Assembly: GCF_900142995.1 (NCBI RefSeq)
Contig: NZ_FRCR01000005.1
Span: 62,001-126,000 of the forward strand
Origin: Caldanaerovirga acetigignens
GTDB lineage: Bacteria > Bacillota > Thermosediminibacteria > Thermosediminibacterales > Thermosediminibacteraceae
Length of the DNA: 64,000 nt
Direction: 5' to 3'
Within the stretch, counting starts at the first letter, position 1, and the number at the start of each line of letters is the position of its first letter. The position numbers and the translations under genes are program-made. The notes under the pieces are model-generated. The model saw only the letters and a list, made by a program, of their open reading frames with translations. It made no database searches and was not told the DNA's origin. This document shows positions 25,913 to 35,674 of this stretch, piece after piece.

Positions 25913-26620
25913 CTACCTGTTGATATTTACCGTTATTTTGAACTGGTCCGAACGGTAGTACGAGATTTCGTAAAAAACCGGCTTTGCTTGAAAGTTCAGG
26001 CTCTCCACCTTTAAAAGAGGCTCTGTCCCCCGCAGCATTAGCAGCTCTTTTAGTTCCGGCGTTGAAAAAATAGCAGAAAAACTGGTCTTCGATTTCCTGA
26101 TCTCAATGCCGTAGCGTTCGCTCAACGTCGAAAAGAGCGAACCGGAAAGGTCGACGGACTCGATTCCGGGCACTAAAAGCACAGGGATGAACACCGTTTC
26201 CACCGCCACCGGTACGCCGCTCGCTTTCCTCAGCCGGGTTATCTTATATATTTCTTCTTTCGGCTCGATCTCGAGCAAATCCCCCAGTTCCCCCGCAGGG
26301 ATTCTTTTGAATTCCAACACTTTAGTTTCAGGTATCATGCCTCTTGCTTTGACCATTTCGGTAAAGCTCATTATGCCTTCCTGCTCTATCGGGGGAATTG
26401 CGACGAAGCTCCCCCTCCCCCTTTCCCTCACTATGACTCCCTCGTGCTCAAGTTCCTTTAAAGCCTGCCTCACCGTCATTCTGCTGAGCCCGAAGCGCTC
26501 GCAGTATTCCCTCTCCGAAGGCAGCGGGTCCCCGGGCTTCATCCTCAGGTTTTTTATATCGTCCATTATTATTCTCTTTAGCCTGAAATAGGCTGGAATG
26601 GGCCCTTTTTTTACCGACAT
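25913..26620 (-). CDS. nagR: GntR/HutC-family repressor NagR
   Basis: A 235-residue repressor. The N-terminal winged helix (about 1-75) has [20 protein letters not shown] and [20 protein letters not shown]. The C-terminal UTRA ligand domain (about 90-235) has the HutC fold that in NagR/DasR binds GlcN-6-P or GlcNAc-6-P. First gene of nagR-nagB-nagA with GGAGGG seven bases before its ATG. An imperfect palindrome overlaps its predicted promoter, so it should repress its own operon and perhaps nagE. Confidence 0.92.
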   Translation of the reverse strand: MSVKKGPIPAYFRLKRIIMDDIKNLRMKPGDPLPSEREYCERFGLSRMTVRQALKELEHEGVIVRERGRGSFVAIPPIEQEGIMSFTEMVKARGMIPETKVLEFKRIPAGELGDLLEIEPKEEIYKITRLRKASGVPVAVETVFIPVLLVPGIESVDLSGSLFSTLSERYGIEIRKSKTSFSAIFSTPELKELLMLRGTEPLLKVESLNFQAKPVFYEISYYRSDQFKITVNINR

Positions 26621-26654
26621 TAAAATCCCTCCACTTTTAATATATCATTATTTG

Positions 26655-26678
26655 GTATATAAGTCTAGATGTATATAC
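26655..26678. promoter_or_regulatory. NagR-type operator overlapping the nagR promoter
   Basis: An imperfect 24-base palindrome centred on TCTAGA: GTATATAAG on the left, TGTATATAC on the right, seven of nine arm positions paired. A centre of TCTAGA resembles the dre sites of NagR/DasR, which centre on TCTAGACC. On the minus strand TAGACT (as -35) and TATATT (as -10) with a 17-base spacer overlap it, consistent with autorepression. Confidence 0.6.
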
Positions 26679-26696
26679 ATTGTAAATTAAAAAAAT

Positions 26697-28439
26697 TTAA
26701 ATTTTATAAGCGGCTTTTGCTATATCGAGGGCAGCCTGCATTGCAGTTTTAAAAGCACCGTTCGCCCAGGAATGGGTACCGGAAACATGTTCCCCCGCGA
26801 AGTAAACCCGGCCTTTGTATTCCGGGATGGACACGGCATAGGAGAATATCCTCTTTTGCTCAGGGAGGTAATACGAAAAAGCCCCGAGGTGCGCCGGTTC
26901 GTCGTCCCAATTAACCCTCACAAACTCGATGGCTACGTTATCAAGATAGCCTAAAGGAAGACCATGGACCTCTTCCACCTGCCTTTTGACGGTGTCGAAA
27001 GCCATGTCTTCCGGCAAATTGCCCAGTCTTACCGCATCCTGCGTGAAGTTATACGAGGCAAGCAGCACCCCCGGCTCCTCGGGAGAAACGCCGGGGCGAA
27101 AATCCCACTTGGTGTATTCTCCGGCTTTTACCAACCGTGCATGATCGGATGGATACCAAATCTGGGATATCAAAAGGTCCGTGTAGCTTCCGCCGCCTAT
27201 TATCCGCTCCTCGGGTCCACCCTTTTCCCAGAACCGGAATCTACAAAAGAGGAGGCTTTTTTGAGCCTGGGCGTAGCCCAATTCCCGTATTGCCTGCATT
27301 TTTCTCGTGGAAAAAAGCGGGTCTATTTTGGCCTTTCTCAAGGTGGAAAACGGAAGGGCGCACACAACGAAGTCGAAATCTTCCTGCAGGTGGTCCCCGG
27401 TGTCCCCAATTTTATACCTTACTGTGACCCTGCCGTCGGGCCTCTGGCCGAATATCCCGTCCACGTAAGCACCGCGCTTTATGGAGACCTTTCCCAGAAG
27501 GTTCTTGGGGATACCCTTATATTCAAAAGGGCTTTCGTCCATAAGGGACCTGTAAAAAGCCCTGGGAAGCCTTACCGCACCTCCCACTATTTCGTAAAGG
27601 AAAACGAAATCGTAAGGGTACGTTTCCTGAAGGATTTCCATGTAGTTGTAATAGAGGAAGGAACCTACGAAGGGCGAAAGACTCCCTAAAAGGCTTATGG
27701 CGTCCTCGCTCAGGCCCGCCTCATGGAGAATGCCCCTTACACTGTAGCGGTCAAGGCAGAGTATCTCGGGGCTATATGCTTCTCTTATCGTAACAATCTC
27801 TGGTCTTATCCTTTCTGGCATCTTCAAAAGAGGCTTTTCGAGGGCGCAAAACAGAAGTTCTGCAGGTAGAGTGCTCCTTTCATTCAGAGATAGGTTAAAT
27901 CTCGGATATATCCTTTTCACAACGTTTCTGCCTTTCGGGTCGTTTCTCACTCTCTCGCCCTTTATATACAATAAGGCATTTTGGTTGTTCTGGACGAAGG
28001 GCCGGGTATTGAGTCCGAATAGATTAATATAATGCCAGGTGGTCTCGTGGGAAACAGGAAACCTCATGGCCCCGAGTTCGCCGTAATACCTTTCTTCTTC
28101 GTCAAAATAATAGGTGTAAAAGCGTCCGCCGATTCTTTTCAATGCCTCGAAAACCGTGATGTCAAAACCTAACTTTCTGAGCTCAAAGGCTGCGGCAAGT
28201 CCCGCTTGTCCTCCTCCGATTATACCGACTCTCATCCCTTTAAAGCAGCCGGGCGGTGCAATGGTGGTAACATCGGGCGGAGGTGAAAGGGCCTTTATTA
28301 CTTCATCTATATCCTCGGGGCGGCCCCCTTCTTTTAACGAATGCCACAAGAGAGCATGTCTTTCTTCATCTCTTGGATTATCGGGCATGTACGGAGGTAT
28401 TTTTCCTTTTTCAGAATGCCAGTCTCTGTCATAGAACAC
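26697..28439 (-). CDS. Flavin-containing amine/L-amino acid oxidase family protein
   Basis: A 580-residue FAD enzyme of the amine oxidase superfamily. After an N-terminal extension of about 70 residues comes the dinucleotide motif VGIIGGGQAGLAAAFELRKL and the FAD-binding FEALKRIGGRFYT. GELGAMRFPVSHETTWHYI resembles the substrate-site region of L-amino acid oxidases. The C-terminal FAD motif is VYFAGEHVSGTHSWANGA. The GTG at 28439 has AAAGGAGGG upstream. The gene lies 74 bases after hemL with no terminator between, so it may be transcribed with the tetrapyrrole genes. The substrate is unknown. Protoporphyrinogen oxidase is a distant relative, but the features fit amino acid or amine oxidases better. 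Confidence 0.82.
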   Translation of the reverse strand: MFYDRDWHSEKGKIPPYMPDNPRDEERHALLWHSLKEGGRPEDIDEVIKALSPPPDVTTIAPPGCFKGMRVGIIGGGQAGLAAAFELRKLGFDITVFEALKRIGGRFYTYYFDEEERYYGELGAMRFPVSHETTWHYINLFGLNTRPFVQNNQNALLYIKGERVRNDPKGRNVVKRIYPRFNLSLNERSTLPAELLFCALEKPLLKMPERIRPEIVTIREAYSPEILCLDRYSVRGILHEAGLSEDAISLLGSLSPFVGSFLYYNYMEILQETYPYDFVFLYEIVGGAVRLPRAFYRSLMDESPFEYKGIPKNLLGKVSIKRGAYVDGIFGQRPDGRVTVRYKIGDTGDHLQEDFDFVVCALPFSTLRKAKIDPLFSTRKMQAIRELGYAQAQKSLLFCRFRFWEKGGPEERIIGGGSYTDLLISQIWYPSDHARLVKAGEYTKWDFRPGVSPEEPGVLLASYNFTQDAVRLGNLPEDMAFDTVKRQVEEVHGLPLGYLDNVAIEFVRVNWDDEPAHLGAFSYYLPEQKRIFSYAVSIPEYKGRVYFAGEHVSGTHSWANGAFKTAMQAALDIAKAAYKI

Positions 28440-28512
28440 GGTCCGCCCTCCTTTCAAAACTACAATTTACCTAATGAAAATCTATGAAAGAAAGGCGGAT
28501 TTATTGCAAGTC

Positions 28513-29799
28513 CTATAATTTTCCCAGGATTCCTGCGGCGCTCTCCGCGGCCTCCAAAGTCCTTTCTACGTCCTCTTCGGTGTGGGCGGCGCTCAAAAAA
28601 ACGGCCTCAAACTGGGAGGGCGGCAGGTACACCCCCTTTTTTAGCATTTCCCTGAAAAAGGCGGCGTACATCGTGGTGTCTGCCTTTAACGCCGAATCGT
28701 AATCCTTGACCTCTTCGCCGGTAAAAAACATCGTCAGCATGCTCCCTGCCCTGTTTATAAAGACGGGTATTTTTGCCCTTTCCATAATGTCCTTCAGCCC
28801 CCGGCAAAGTTTTTCAGAGAGCCTTTCCATTTTATCGTAAATCCCGGGATTTTCTGAAAGCACCTTTAAAGTGGCGTATCCGGCTGCGGTGGCGAGGGGA
28901 TTCCCTGAAAGGGTCCCCGCCTGGTACACCGGCCCTTCGGGGGAAACCAGCCTCATTATCTCCTCCCTGCCGCCGTAAGCACCCACCGGCAGCCCACCAC
29001 CTATGATTTTCCCGAGGGTCGTGAGGTCCGGCTCTATGCCGTAATAACCCTGTGCACCAGAAAAAGACAGCCTGTACCCCGTTATCACCTCATCGAATAT
29101 CAATAAGGCCCCGTACTTTTTTGTAATTTCCCTTAAAGTTTCTAAAAAGCCTTCCTTTGGCGGCACTACTCCCATATTGCCCGCCACCGGCTCCACTATA
29201 ACAGCCGCTATTTCATCGCCTTTTTTGGCAAAAATTTCGGCTACTTTCTCCTCGTCGTTGTAAGGCGCTACAATGGTAAGGCCCGCAATTTCTTCAGGCA
29301 CCCCAGCCGAATCGGGAACGCCAAAAGTTACAAGCCCAGACCCTCCCTTTATCAGGAGGCCGTCGGAGTGGCCGTGATAGCAGCCCGCAAATTTTACGAT
29401 GTATTTCCTCTTAGTGTAGCCCCTTGCCAACCGGATAGCGCTCATGGTTGCCTCTGTGCCGGAATTCACAAGGCGCACTACCTCTACCGAGGGAATGCTT
29501 CTTACAATCTCTTCTGCAAGGAGCACTTCCATTTGGGTGCACGCACCGAAGCTCGTGCCTTTCTCCACCTGATTCTTTATGGCCTCGACCACTTCGGGAT
29601 GAGAATGGCCCAGTATCAGGGGCCCCCAGGAGAGAACATAGTCTATGTATTCGTTGCCGTCCTCGTCCCATATCCTGCTGCCGTAACCTCTTTTTATAAA
29701 AACCGGCTCCATTCCCACGACCCGGAAAGCCCTGACTGGGCTGTTTACTCCTCCGGGCATTACGGCCCGTGCTCTCTCGAAAAGACTTCTCGACTTCAA
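28513..29799 (-). CDS. hemL: Glutamate-1-semialdehyde 2,1-aminomutase
   Basis: A 428-residue PLP enzyme making 5-aminolevulinate from glutamate-1-semialdehyde, step two of the C5 pathway. Landmarks include [15 protein letters not shown], the [10 protein letters not shown] segment, [11 protein letters not shown] and the PLP Lys in [18 protein letters not shown]. It starts at a TTG that overlaps the stop of the upstream gene (TTGA), preceded by a G-rich site. It is the last certain member of the cbi-hem block, far downstream of hemA, its pathway partner. Confidence 0.96.
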   Translation of the reverse strand: MKSRSLFERARAVMPGGVNSPVRAFRVVGMEPVFIKRGYGSRIWDEDGNEYIDYVLSWGPLILGHSHPEVVEAIKNQVEKGTSFGACTQMEVLLAEEIVRSIPSVEVVRLVNSGTEATMSAIRLARGYTKRKYIVKFAGCYHGHSDGLLIKGGSGLVTFGVPDSAGVPEEIAGLTIVAPYNDEEKVAEIFAKKGDEIAAVIVEPVAGNMGVVPPKEGFLETLREITKKYGALLIFDEVITGYRLSFSGAQGYYGIEPDLTTLGKIIGGGLPVGAYGGREEIMRLVSPEGPVYQAGTLSGNPLATAAGYATLKVLSENPGIYDKMERLSEKLCRGLKDIMERAKIPVFINRAGSMLTMFFTGEEVKDYDSALKADTTMYAAFFREMLKKGVYLPPSQFEAVFLSAAHTEEDVERTLEAAESAAGILGKL

Positions 29800-30392
29800 T
29801 TTTCGATATCCCCCTTTTTTTTCAGAATTCCGCTTTTATCAATTATCTCATCGTAAAAATTCACCTTTTCCTCCATGGAAAGCCCCGATTTTTTTACAAA
29901 GGTCCTTTCCTTTTCAAGCTTTGACAAAAGCTCTTCCACACCGGAAGGTATATTACTTTTAATCCATTCCTTCAGCCGTCTTGCGAGTCTCGGGCTTTTC
30001 CCTCCTGTAGAAACGGAGATGGTTAGGTGACCTTTTCGAAAATACGACGGGACTAAAAATGTGGAAAGCTCGGGGCTGTCTGCCACATTCACCGGAATGC
30101 CCCTCTTTACAGCCTCCATGGCCGCCAGCCTGTTGGTAATCGGGTCGTCCGAAGCGACAAAGACCAAAAAGGCTCCGTCGAGGTCTTCAGGGGAAAAACT
30201 TTTTTCTATTAATTTTATCTTCCCTTCTTGTGCAAGCCTTACTATGTCCGAACAGGCTCTCTTTGAAACCACCGCGACTTGAGCCTCACACTCGAGCAGC
30301 GACTTTACCTTTCTTGTGGCCACACCACCGGCACCTACGACAACACACCTCTTCTCCTTCAGGTTCATCATCAAAGGAAAGTAAAGAGCCAT
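29796..30392 (-). CDS. Precorrin-2 dehydrogenase / siroheme synthase N-terminal-type protein
   Basis: A 198-residue protein like the N-terminal half of CysG and yeast Met8. It oxidises precorrin-2 to sirohydrochlorin with NAD+, and some relatives also insert iron. The NAD-binding motif is [18 protein letters not shown]. The conserved Asp region is [19 protein letters not shown], and [20 protein letters not shown] follows. The ATG at 30392, 22 bases inside the end of hemB, has AAGGA nine bases upstream; the longer frame up to 30452 is hemB shadow. It supplies sirohydrochlorin to CbiX and to siroheme. Confidence 0.9.
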   Translation of the reverse strand: MALYFPLMMNLKEKRCVVVGAGGVATRKVKSLLECEAQVAVVSKRACSDIVRLAQEGKIKLIEKSFSPEDLDGAFLVFVASDDPITNRLAAMEAVKRGIPVNVADSPELSTFLVPSYFRKGHLTISVSTGGKSPRLARRLKEWIKSNIPSGVEELLSKLEKERTFVKKSGLSMEEKVNFYDEIIDKSGILKKKGDIEN

Positions 30393-31348
30393 CTTGCCAC
30401 ATCCTTGGCAAAATAGGTTATTATAATGTCGGCTCCTGCCCTTTTTATGCAAGTAAGTAACTCAAGAACGGCCCTCTCTTCGTCTATGGCCTCAGCCGCA
30501 GACGCCGCCTTAATCATGGCGTATTCGCCGCTTACGCTGTAGGCCGCAACCGGCACCGGAAATGTCTTTTTCACCCGCCTTATGATATCGAGGTACCCTA
30601 AGGCCGGCTTTACCATCACAATGTCAGCCCCTTCTTCAATATCCAGCTCTACTTCCCTTATAGCCTCGTCTGAATTGGCGGGGTCCATCTGGTAAGTCTT
30701 TCTGTCCCCGAATCTCGGCGCGGAATCGGCCGCCTCCCTGAAAGGCCCGTAAAACGCCGAGGCGTACTTGGCGCTATAGGCCATTATGGAAACATTGGTA
30801 TATCCACTTTCGTCCAAAGCGGTCCTTATAGCCAGCACCCGCCCATCCATCATGTCTGAAGGTGCCACCACGTCGGCCCCGGCCCTGGCATGGGAAAGGG
30901 CCACTTTCGATAGAACCTCCAAAGTGGAGTCGTTGTCCACCGCACCACCCTTTATCAGGCCGCAGTGGCCGTGGTCGGTGTAAGCGCATAGGCACACATC
31001 GGTGATAACGACAAGCGAAGGCTCTGCCTCCTTAATTGCGGCAATGGCTTTTTGCACGGCTCCATCGTTCGAGAATGCCTCGCTCGCCATGGAATCCTTT
31101 TTTTCTGGCACGCCGAAAAGCAATACCGCGGGTATGCCCAGGCTCTTTAACTCTTTCGCCACTGGAGCAAGCATATCGGCAGAGTAACGAAAAACCCCGG
31201 GCATTAACTTCACTTCCTGAATTACACCCTTGCCAGGCACCACGAATATAGGATAGACTAAGTCCTTTACCGAAAGCTCGGTTTCTCTTACCATATCCCT
31301 GATACCTTCCGACATCCTGAGCCTTCTCGGTCTTTTCAAAATCCGCAC
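30371..31348 (-). CDS. hemB: Porphobilinogen synthase (ALA dehydratase)
   Basis: A 325-residue enzyme condensing two ALA to porphobilinogen. The zinc-type cysteine cluster is complete ([14 protein letters not shown]). The two active lysines appear in [15 protein letters not shown] and [15 protein letters not shown]. The GTG at 31348 lies seven bases after GGGAGGG and gives the usual N-terminus before KRPRRLR; a start at 31369 is less fitting. It overlaps both neighbouring genes. Confidence 0.96.
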   Translation of the reverse strand: MRILKRPRRLRMSEGIRDMVRETELSVKDLVYPIFVVPGKGVIQEVKLMPGVFRYSADMLAPVAKELKSLGIPAVLLFGVPEKKDSMASEAFSNDGAVQKAIAAIKEAEPSLVVITDVCLCAYTDHGHCGLIKGGAVDNDSTLEVLSKVALSHARAGADVVAPSDMMDGRVLAIRTALDESGYTNVSIMAYSAKYASAFYGPFREAADSAPRFGDRKTYQMDPANSDEAIREVELDIEEGADIVMVKPALGYLDIIRRVKKTFPVPVAAYSVSGEYAMIKAASAAEAIDEERAVLELLTCIKRAGADIIITYFAKDVARWLFTFL

Positions 31349-32841
31349 CTTTTTTCCCTCCCCATCCATAGCTCCAGCAAGGCTTTTTCTATGCCTTCCA
31401 ATGTATTTTCCTCCGGCATCAAATCCACTTTCAATCCTCTCTTTTCTATGGCTTTGGCCGTAGTGGGTCCTATTGAAACTATCATCGCTTTCCCCTTAAG
31501 AAAAGAGAGGTCTTCTATCAATTGTTCAAGGTACATAAAGGTCGAAGGGCTTGTAAAAACCGCCGCGTCAAATCCCATTTCGGCCTCTCTTAAAATCCTC
31601 CATTTTTCACTGGTATTGGGAAGATTTCTGTACGCGGCAATTTTTTCGGCTTCGTAACCTAACTCCTCAAGCCCTTTTATTAGCTCTTTTCCGCCGATGT
31701 CGGAGGTAATCACAAGGGCTTTTCCACCTCTTTTCGCCGGTGGAATTGCTTTTAAAAGGTCCCCGGATGTATATTTTTCAGGCAGGATTTCTGGAAAAAG
31801 CAGGTTTTCCTTCAATATTTCTGCGGTTTTTTTCCCCACCGCGGCCAAAGTCGCCCTCGCCAGGTTTCTTACATCAAACCCTGTTTTTCTCATGGCAGAT
31901 ACTACGGACTTTACCGCATTGGGACTTGAAAAGATAACGAGGTCTTTTTCCACCATTTTATCAAGGGCCTTTTTAGATTCCTCGAAATCAAACACTATTT
32001 TAATGGTGGGGGAGCTGATGACCTGGGCCCCCAACTCTTTTAAAAGCGGAAAGTCGTCGCCACTACCCGTAGCCAGAATCCTTTTGCCGAAAAGCGGCTT
32101 TTTCTCGAACCAGTTGAGATATTCCCTCAAACTCACGGTTTCACCGACTACGAGCACCGCCGGGTTTTCTATCCCCGCATTCCGGGCTTTTTCTTCTATT
32201 TTTTCAAGGTCCGCTACCACCGTTTTTTGCTTTCTGGTAGTTCCCCACATCGTCGCAGCAGAAGGGGTCTTGGGGTCCTTTCCGTTCTCCATGAGGTTTT
32301 TTACAATGTAGCCCATGTTTTGCACCCCCATCAGGAAAATCAGGGTGCCTTCGAGCTTTGAGATGCATTTCCAGTCGAACTTATCCGCCACATGTTCGCT
32401 TCCCGCAAAGACATGAAAAGAGGAGCAAAACCCCCGGCAGGTTGCGGGAATCCCGGCGTAGGCCGGAACTGCAACGGCTGATGTAATGCCAGGGACGATT
32501 TCCACAGGGATTTTCCTTTCCGCAAGATAGAGCGCCTCTTCGCTGCCCCTTCCAAAGACGAAGGGGTCGCCTCCTTTTAGCCTGACCACGAGGCGGTTTT
32601 CTCTAGCTTTTTCGAAAAGAAGTTTATTAATTTCATCCTGCGGCACAGGGGTTTCACCCGGCGATTTCCCCACATCTATGAGCTCGGCATCTTCTCTTGC
32701 GAATTTCAGAATCTCTGGGTTTACCAGCCGGTCGTAGAGGACCACGTCGGCTTTTTTGAGCAATTCGGCCCCTCTTAAGGTGAAGAGGCCCGCATCGCCA
32801 GGGCCAGCTCCCACTAGATAAACCTTACCCGCCATCTTCAT
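31336..32841 (-). CDS. Fused uroporphyrinogen-III C-methyltransferase and uroporphyrinogen-III synthase
   Basis: A 501-residue two-domain enzyme. Residues about 1-245 are a SAM-dependent methyltransferase of the SUMT/CobA type ([47 protein letters not shown]). Residues about 250-500 are HemD uroporphyrinogen-III synthase ([49 protein letters not shown]). The fusion couples ring closure of hydroxymethylbilane to C2/C7 methylation, delivering precorrin-2, and is common in clostridia. ATG at 32841 overlaps the hemC end; ATG at 32835 is equally possible. Confidence 0.95.
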   Translation of the reverse strand: MKMAGKVYLVGAGPGDAGLFTLRGAELLKKADVVLYDRLVNPEILKFAREDAELIDVGKSPGETPVPQDEINKLLFEKARENRLVVRLKGGDPFVFGRGSEEALYLAERKIPVEIVPGITSAVAVPAYAGIPATCRGFCSSFHVFAGSEHVADKFDWKCISKLEGTLIFLMGVQNMGYIVKNLMENGKDPKTPSAATMWGTTRKQKTVVADLEKIEEKARNAGIENPAVLVVGETVSLREYLNWFEKKPLFGKRILATGSGDDFPLLKELGAQVISSPTIKIVFDFEESKKALDKMVEKDLVIFSSPNAVKSVVSAMRKTGFDVRNLARATLAAVGKKTAEILKENLLFPEILPEKYTSGDLLKAIPPAKRGGKALVITSDIGGKELIKGLEELGYEAEKIAAYRNLPNTSEKWRILREAEMGFDAAVFTSPSTFMYLEQLIEDLSFLKGKAMIVSIGPTTAKAIEKRGLKVDLMPEENTLEGIEKALLELWMGREKRCGF

Positions 32842-33706
32842 CACCCAGCAACTTTGCAAGATTTTCCCCCACTTCTCTCGGATTTCCGATATCGCCGAAA
32901 GTCGTAGATTTTTTTACCATTCCGTTTTTCTCCACCATGCCGGTGAGAACTATCTTACCGCCTTCAATCCTGGCGTAGGCTCCTATCGGAAAATTGCAGC
33001 TTCCGCCGAGGGCTTTCATGAATTCCCGCTCCGCGCAAATCGAAATTTCGGTGGGTTTGTGATTTATCTTTTTTAACAGCTTTTCGAATTCGCTTTCCTT
33101 TCTTGTTTCCACGGCAAGAGCTCCCTGCCCTGCGGCCGGCACCATTTCGCAGACGGAGAAATACTCCGCGATAAGACTTTCCATTTTCAAACGCTTAAGG
33201 CCTGCCGCGGCAAGGACTATGCCGTCCAAACCAAGTTCGTCCATCCTTCTCAGCCTTGTGGCAATATTTCCTCGAAGCGGGATTACCTCAAGGTCGGGCC
33301 TGAGCGCTTTAAGCTGAACCTGCCGCCTCAAACTGGAAGTGCCTATTTTTGAATGAGCACCGAGTTCTTTCAATGTCTTTTTGTTTTTCGAAATCAAAAC
33401 GTCCCTGGGATCTTCTCTTTCCGAAACTGCCGCTATGGCAAGGCCTTCCGGTATTTCATAAGGCATATCTTTCATGCTGTGGACTGCAAAGTCGATTTCT
33501 CCTCTAAGCAGAGCCTCTTCTATTTCCTTTACGAAAAGGCCTTTCCCACCAATTTCCTTGAGGTCGGCTTTCTCCATCCTATCCCCTTTTGTCTTTATTT
33601 TAACGACTTGGAATTTCCAGTCGGGAAAATGTTCTAAAAGTTTTCCGATTATGATTTCCGTCTGAATCAGGGCAAGCTCACTTTGCCTTGTGCCCACCCG
33701 CACCAA
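32825..33706 (-). CDS. hemC: Hydroxymethylbilane synthase (porphobilinogen deaminase)
   Basis: Polymerises four porphobilinogens to hydroxymethylbilane. Landmarks are VRVGTRQSELALIQTE at the N-terminus, FAVHSMKDMP, GTSSLRRQVQLKAL and the dipyrromethane-cofactor Cys in ALGGSCNFPIGAYA. The start is uncertain. A TTG at 33706 places VRVGTR where the family begins, but its G-rich site is 13 bases away. A GTG at 33724 or TTG at 33733 would add residues and overlap hemA. About 293 residues with the start used here. It sits between hemA and the cobA-hemD fusion. Confidence 0.95.
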   Translation of the reverse strand: MVRVGTRQSELALIQTEIIIGKLLEHFPDWKFQVVKIKTKGDRMEKADLKEIGGKGLFVKEIEEALLRGEIDFAVHSMKDMPYEIPEGLAIAAVSEREDPRDVLISKNKKTLKELGAHSKIGTSSLRRQVQLKALRPDLEVIPLRGNIATRLRRMDELGLDGIVLAAAGLKRLKMESLIAEYFSVCEMVPAAGQGALAVETRKESEFEKLLKKINHKPTEISICAEREFMKALGGSCNFPIGAYARIEGGKIVLTGMVEKNGMVKKSTTFGDIGNPREVGENLAKLLGDEDGG

Positions 33707-33707
33707 T

Positions 33708-34925
33708 TTAGCCGTCGAAATCACCCCCAGCAAAGAGCGCCAGGTGTTTTATCGTCTCCAGGTAAACTGCAGTCATTTTTGAACAAATCCTTTCCATGGC
33801 CCTCTTTATCTGCCTTTTTTCCTCGTCGTCCACATTTTGCAGCCGGCGGGTCAAATTTTCGAATTCTTCGGCGCATACGGTATTTGCAAAATCCGAAACC
33901 TTCCTTATAACCGGCACCACCTGAAGAGTTTTCAACCAATTCAGGTAATCCTTTACGGCACTATCTACCATTTCCTCGATTTTTTTAGCCAGGTAAAGCC
34001 TCTTTTTTTGGTTTTCCTCGGCGGTTTTTTTGAGGTCATCCAGAGTAAAGATTTGGACGTTGGGCAAACGGGCAACTTCGGGGTCTATATCCCGGGGTAC
34101 GGAAAGGTCCAAAAAAGCTACGCCTCCTCCCGTATAAATTTGTGCAAATTTCTCCCGGTCCACAGTATAGTGCGGTGCTCCGCTGGCGCTTATAACAATC
34201 TGGCAACGGGCCATAGCCCGGTATTTTTCCTCGTAAGGCACCAGGTTCACTTCGGGTATTTCCTCTTTCAGCGCTAAAGCTCTTTCCCAAGTCCTGCTGG
34301 TTACGAAAACTTCTTCTACACCTTTATGGATGAGGTTTTTAATCGTTATCCTGCCTGTTTTGCCCGTTCCCAGGACGAAGACCTTCTTCCCTTTAAGGCT
34401 TCCGAAAAATTCCTCTATAAATTTTACAGCTATGTAGCTCACTGAAAGGGGTACGTCCGATATTTTGACTTCGCTCCTTACCTTTTTACCCAAGGTCACC
34501 GCATCAAGAAAAAGCCTGTTTAAAATTTTGCCGGAGCTTTGCGATTCTTTAGACCGTTCCCAGGCCTCCTTTACCTGCCCTAAAATCTGGTCTTCTCCAA
34601 CGACCATCGATTCTAATCCGCAGGCCACCCTGAAAATATGCCTCACTGCCTTTTCCCCTTCGTGGACGTATATATAGCGTGAAATTTCTTCGTAATCTCC
34701 GCGCGAGAGTTTAAAAAATTCCATTGCACCGGGTTTTGCCACATCTCCCACGACCGCATAAAATTCAGTCCTGTTACAAGTAGAAAGCAAAACCGCCTCT
34801 TTCAGACCGGGAATCGCCTTTATCCTTAAAAGGTAATCCTTTATATCATCCTTCCTTACGGCTACCTTTTCCCTAACTTCCACCGGCGCCCGGTGGTCCA
34901 CTCCTACGAGGAAGATTTCGCCTAT
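33708..34925 (-). CDS. hemA: Glutamyl-tRNA reductase, probable non-canonical start
   Basis: Reduces glutamyl-tRNA to glutamate-1-semialdehyde, the committed step of C5 tetrapyrrole synthesis. The catalytic Cys is in LLSTCNRTEF. GLESMVVGEDQILGQVKEAW and the NADPH domain VFVLGTGKTGRIT follow, with the C-terminal dimerisation helix at the end. Homology begins upstream of the first ordinary start: the conserved first strand IFLVGVDHRAPVEVREK is encoded from about 34916, yet the first GTG is at 34901 and no ATG, GTG or TTG lies between it and the in-frame TGA at 34934-34932. An ATA at 34925 overlaps the cobK stop as ATAG and is my best guess for the start (405 residues). With the GTG the protein would have 397. 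Confidence 0.88.
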   Translation of the reverse strand: MGEIFLVGVDHRAPVEVREKVAVRKDDIKDYLLRIKAIPGLKEAVLLSTCNRTEFYAVVGDVAKPGAMEFFKLSRGDYEEISRYIYVHEGEKAVRHIFRVACGLESMVVGEDQILGQVKEAWERSKESQSSGKILNRLFLDAVTLGKKVRSEVKISDVPLSVSYIAVKFIEEFFGSLKGKKVFVLGTGKTGRITIKNLIHKGVEEVFVTSRTWERALALKEEIPEVNLVPYEEKYRAMARCQIVISASGAPHYTVDREKFAQIYTGGGVAFLDLSVPRDIDPEVARLPNVQIFTLDDLKKTAEENQKKRLYLAKKIEEMVDSAVKDYLNWLKTLQVVPVIRKVSDFANTVCAEEFENLTRRLQNVDDEEKRQIKRAMERICSKMTAVYLETIKHLALFAGGDFDG

Positions 34926-35674
34926 CCCATTTCAGGTCCCATCTCCTTTAAAAGTTCTTCTATGTTTCGAACCACCACAGGATATGGAAGAAAAGGCCGC
35001 CTAACGACGATAATCGGTATCTTCAGCCTTCGGCACGCTTTAATTTTCTCCAACACCCCTCCGGTAGGCCCGCTTTCTTTTGTCACGACTACCTCTGCTT
35101 TAAAATCCCTGAACATGATGTAATTCATCTCTTCGCTGAAAGGGCCCTTGGCTGCTATTATTTCATCGGGCAAAAAGCCCAATTCTTCGCATTTTTTAAT
35201 GACTTCGCTGCTCGGAAGAACCCGGACTTTGAGCTTTTTCCCTTTTTTCTTTAAATCGGAAAAAAAGTGAAGATTTCTGCTTCCCGTAGTGAGGAATATG
35301 GATTCGAATTCTTCCGCTTTCATCCTGGCCTCTTCGAAGGAATCAACCCTTATCACGCCCGGCAGGTCCAGATCGGCGCTTTCCCTTTCAAACCTGATGT
35401 ACCTCACTTTTTTTTCTGAGCACACCTTCATGGCCTTCCTGCTTATGTCGGCGGCAAAGGGGTGGGTTGCGTCAATTAATATTTTTATATCGTGTATTTC
35501 AATAAGTTGGCTCAATTCCTCTTCGTTCAGCGGACCGGCCCTTGCCTTTAAATTGCGGTCCAGAAGGCTTTTGCCGTATTCGGAAACGACGCTGGCCATT
35601 ACATTAAGACCCATTTTATACAGGTTTTCGGAAAGTTTCCTCCCCTCCTCGGTCCCTGCGAGTACCAGTATCAT
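34922..35674 (-). CDS. cbiJ: Cobalt-precorrin-6A reductase
   Basis: A 250-residue NAD(P)H reductase of the CobK/CbiJ family that reduces the macrocycle at C18-C19. Landmarks: MILVLAGTEEGRKLSENLY at the N-terminus, IDATHPFAADISRKAMKVC, and the closing VVVTKESGPTGGVLEKI. It overlaps cbiH by four bases and meets hemA in the unusual ATAG junction. In the anaerobic route it acts after CbiD. Confidence 0.92.
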   Translation of the reverse strand: MILVLAGTEEGRKLSENLYKMGLNVMASVVSEYGKSLLDRNLKARAGPLNEEELSQLIEIHDIKILIDATHPFAADISRKAMKVCSEKKVRYIRFERESADLDLPGVIRVDSFEEARMKAEEFESIFLTTGSRNLHFFSDLKKKGKKLKVRVLPSSEVIKKCEELGFLPDEIIAAKGPFSEEMNYIMFRDFKAEVVVTKESGPTGGVLEKIKACRRLKIPIIVVRRPFLPYPVVVRNIEELLKEMGPEMG

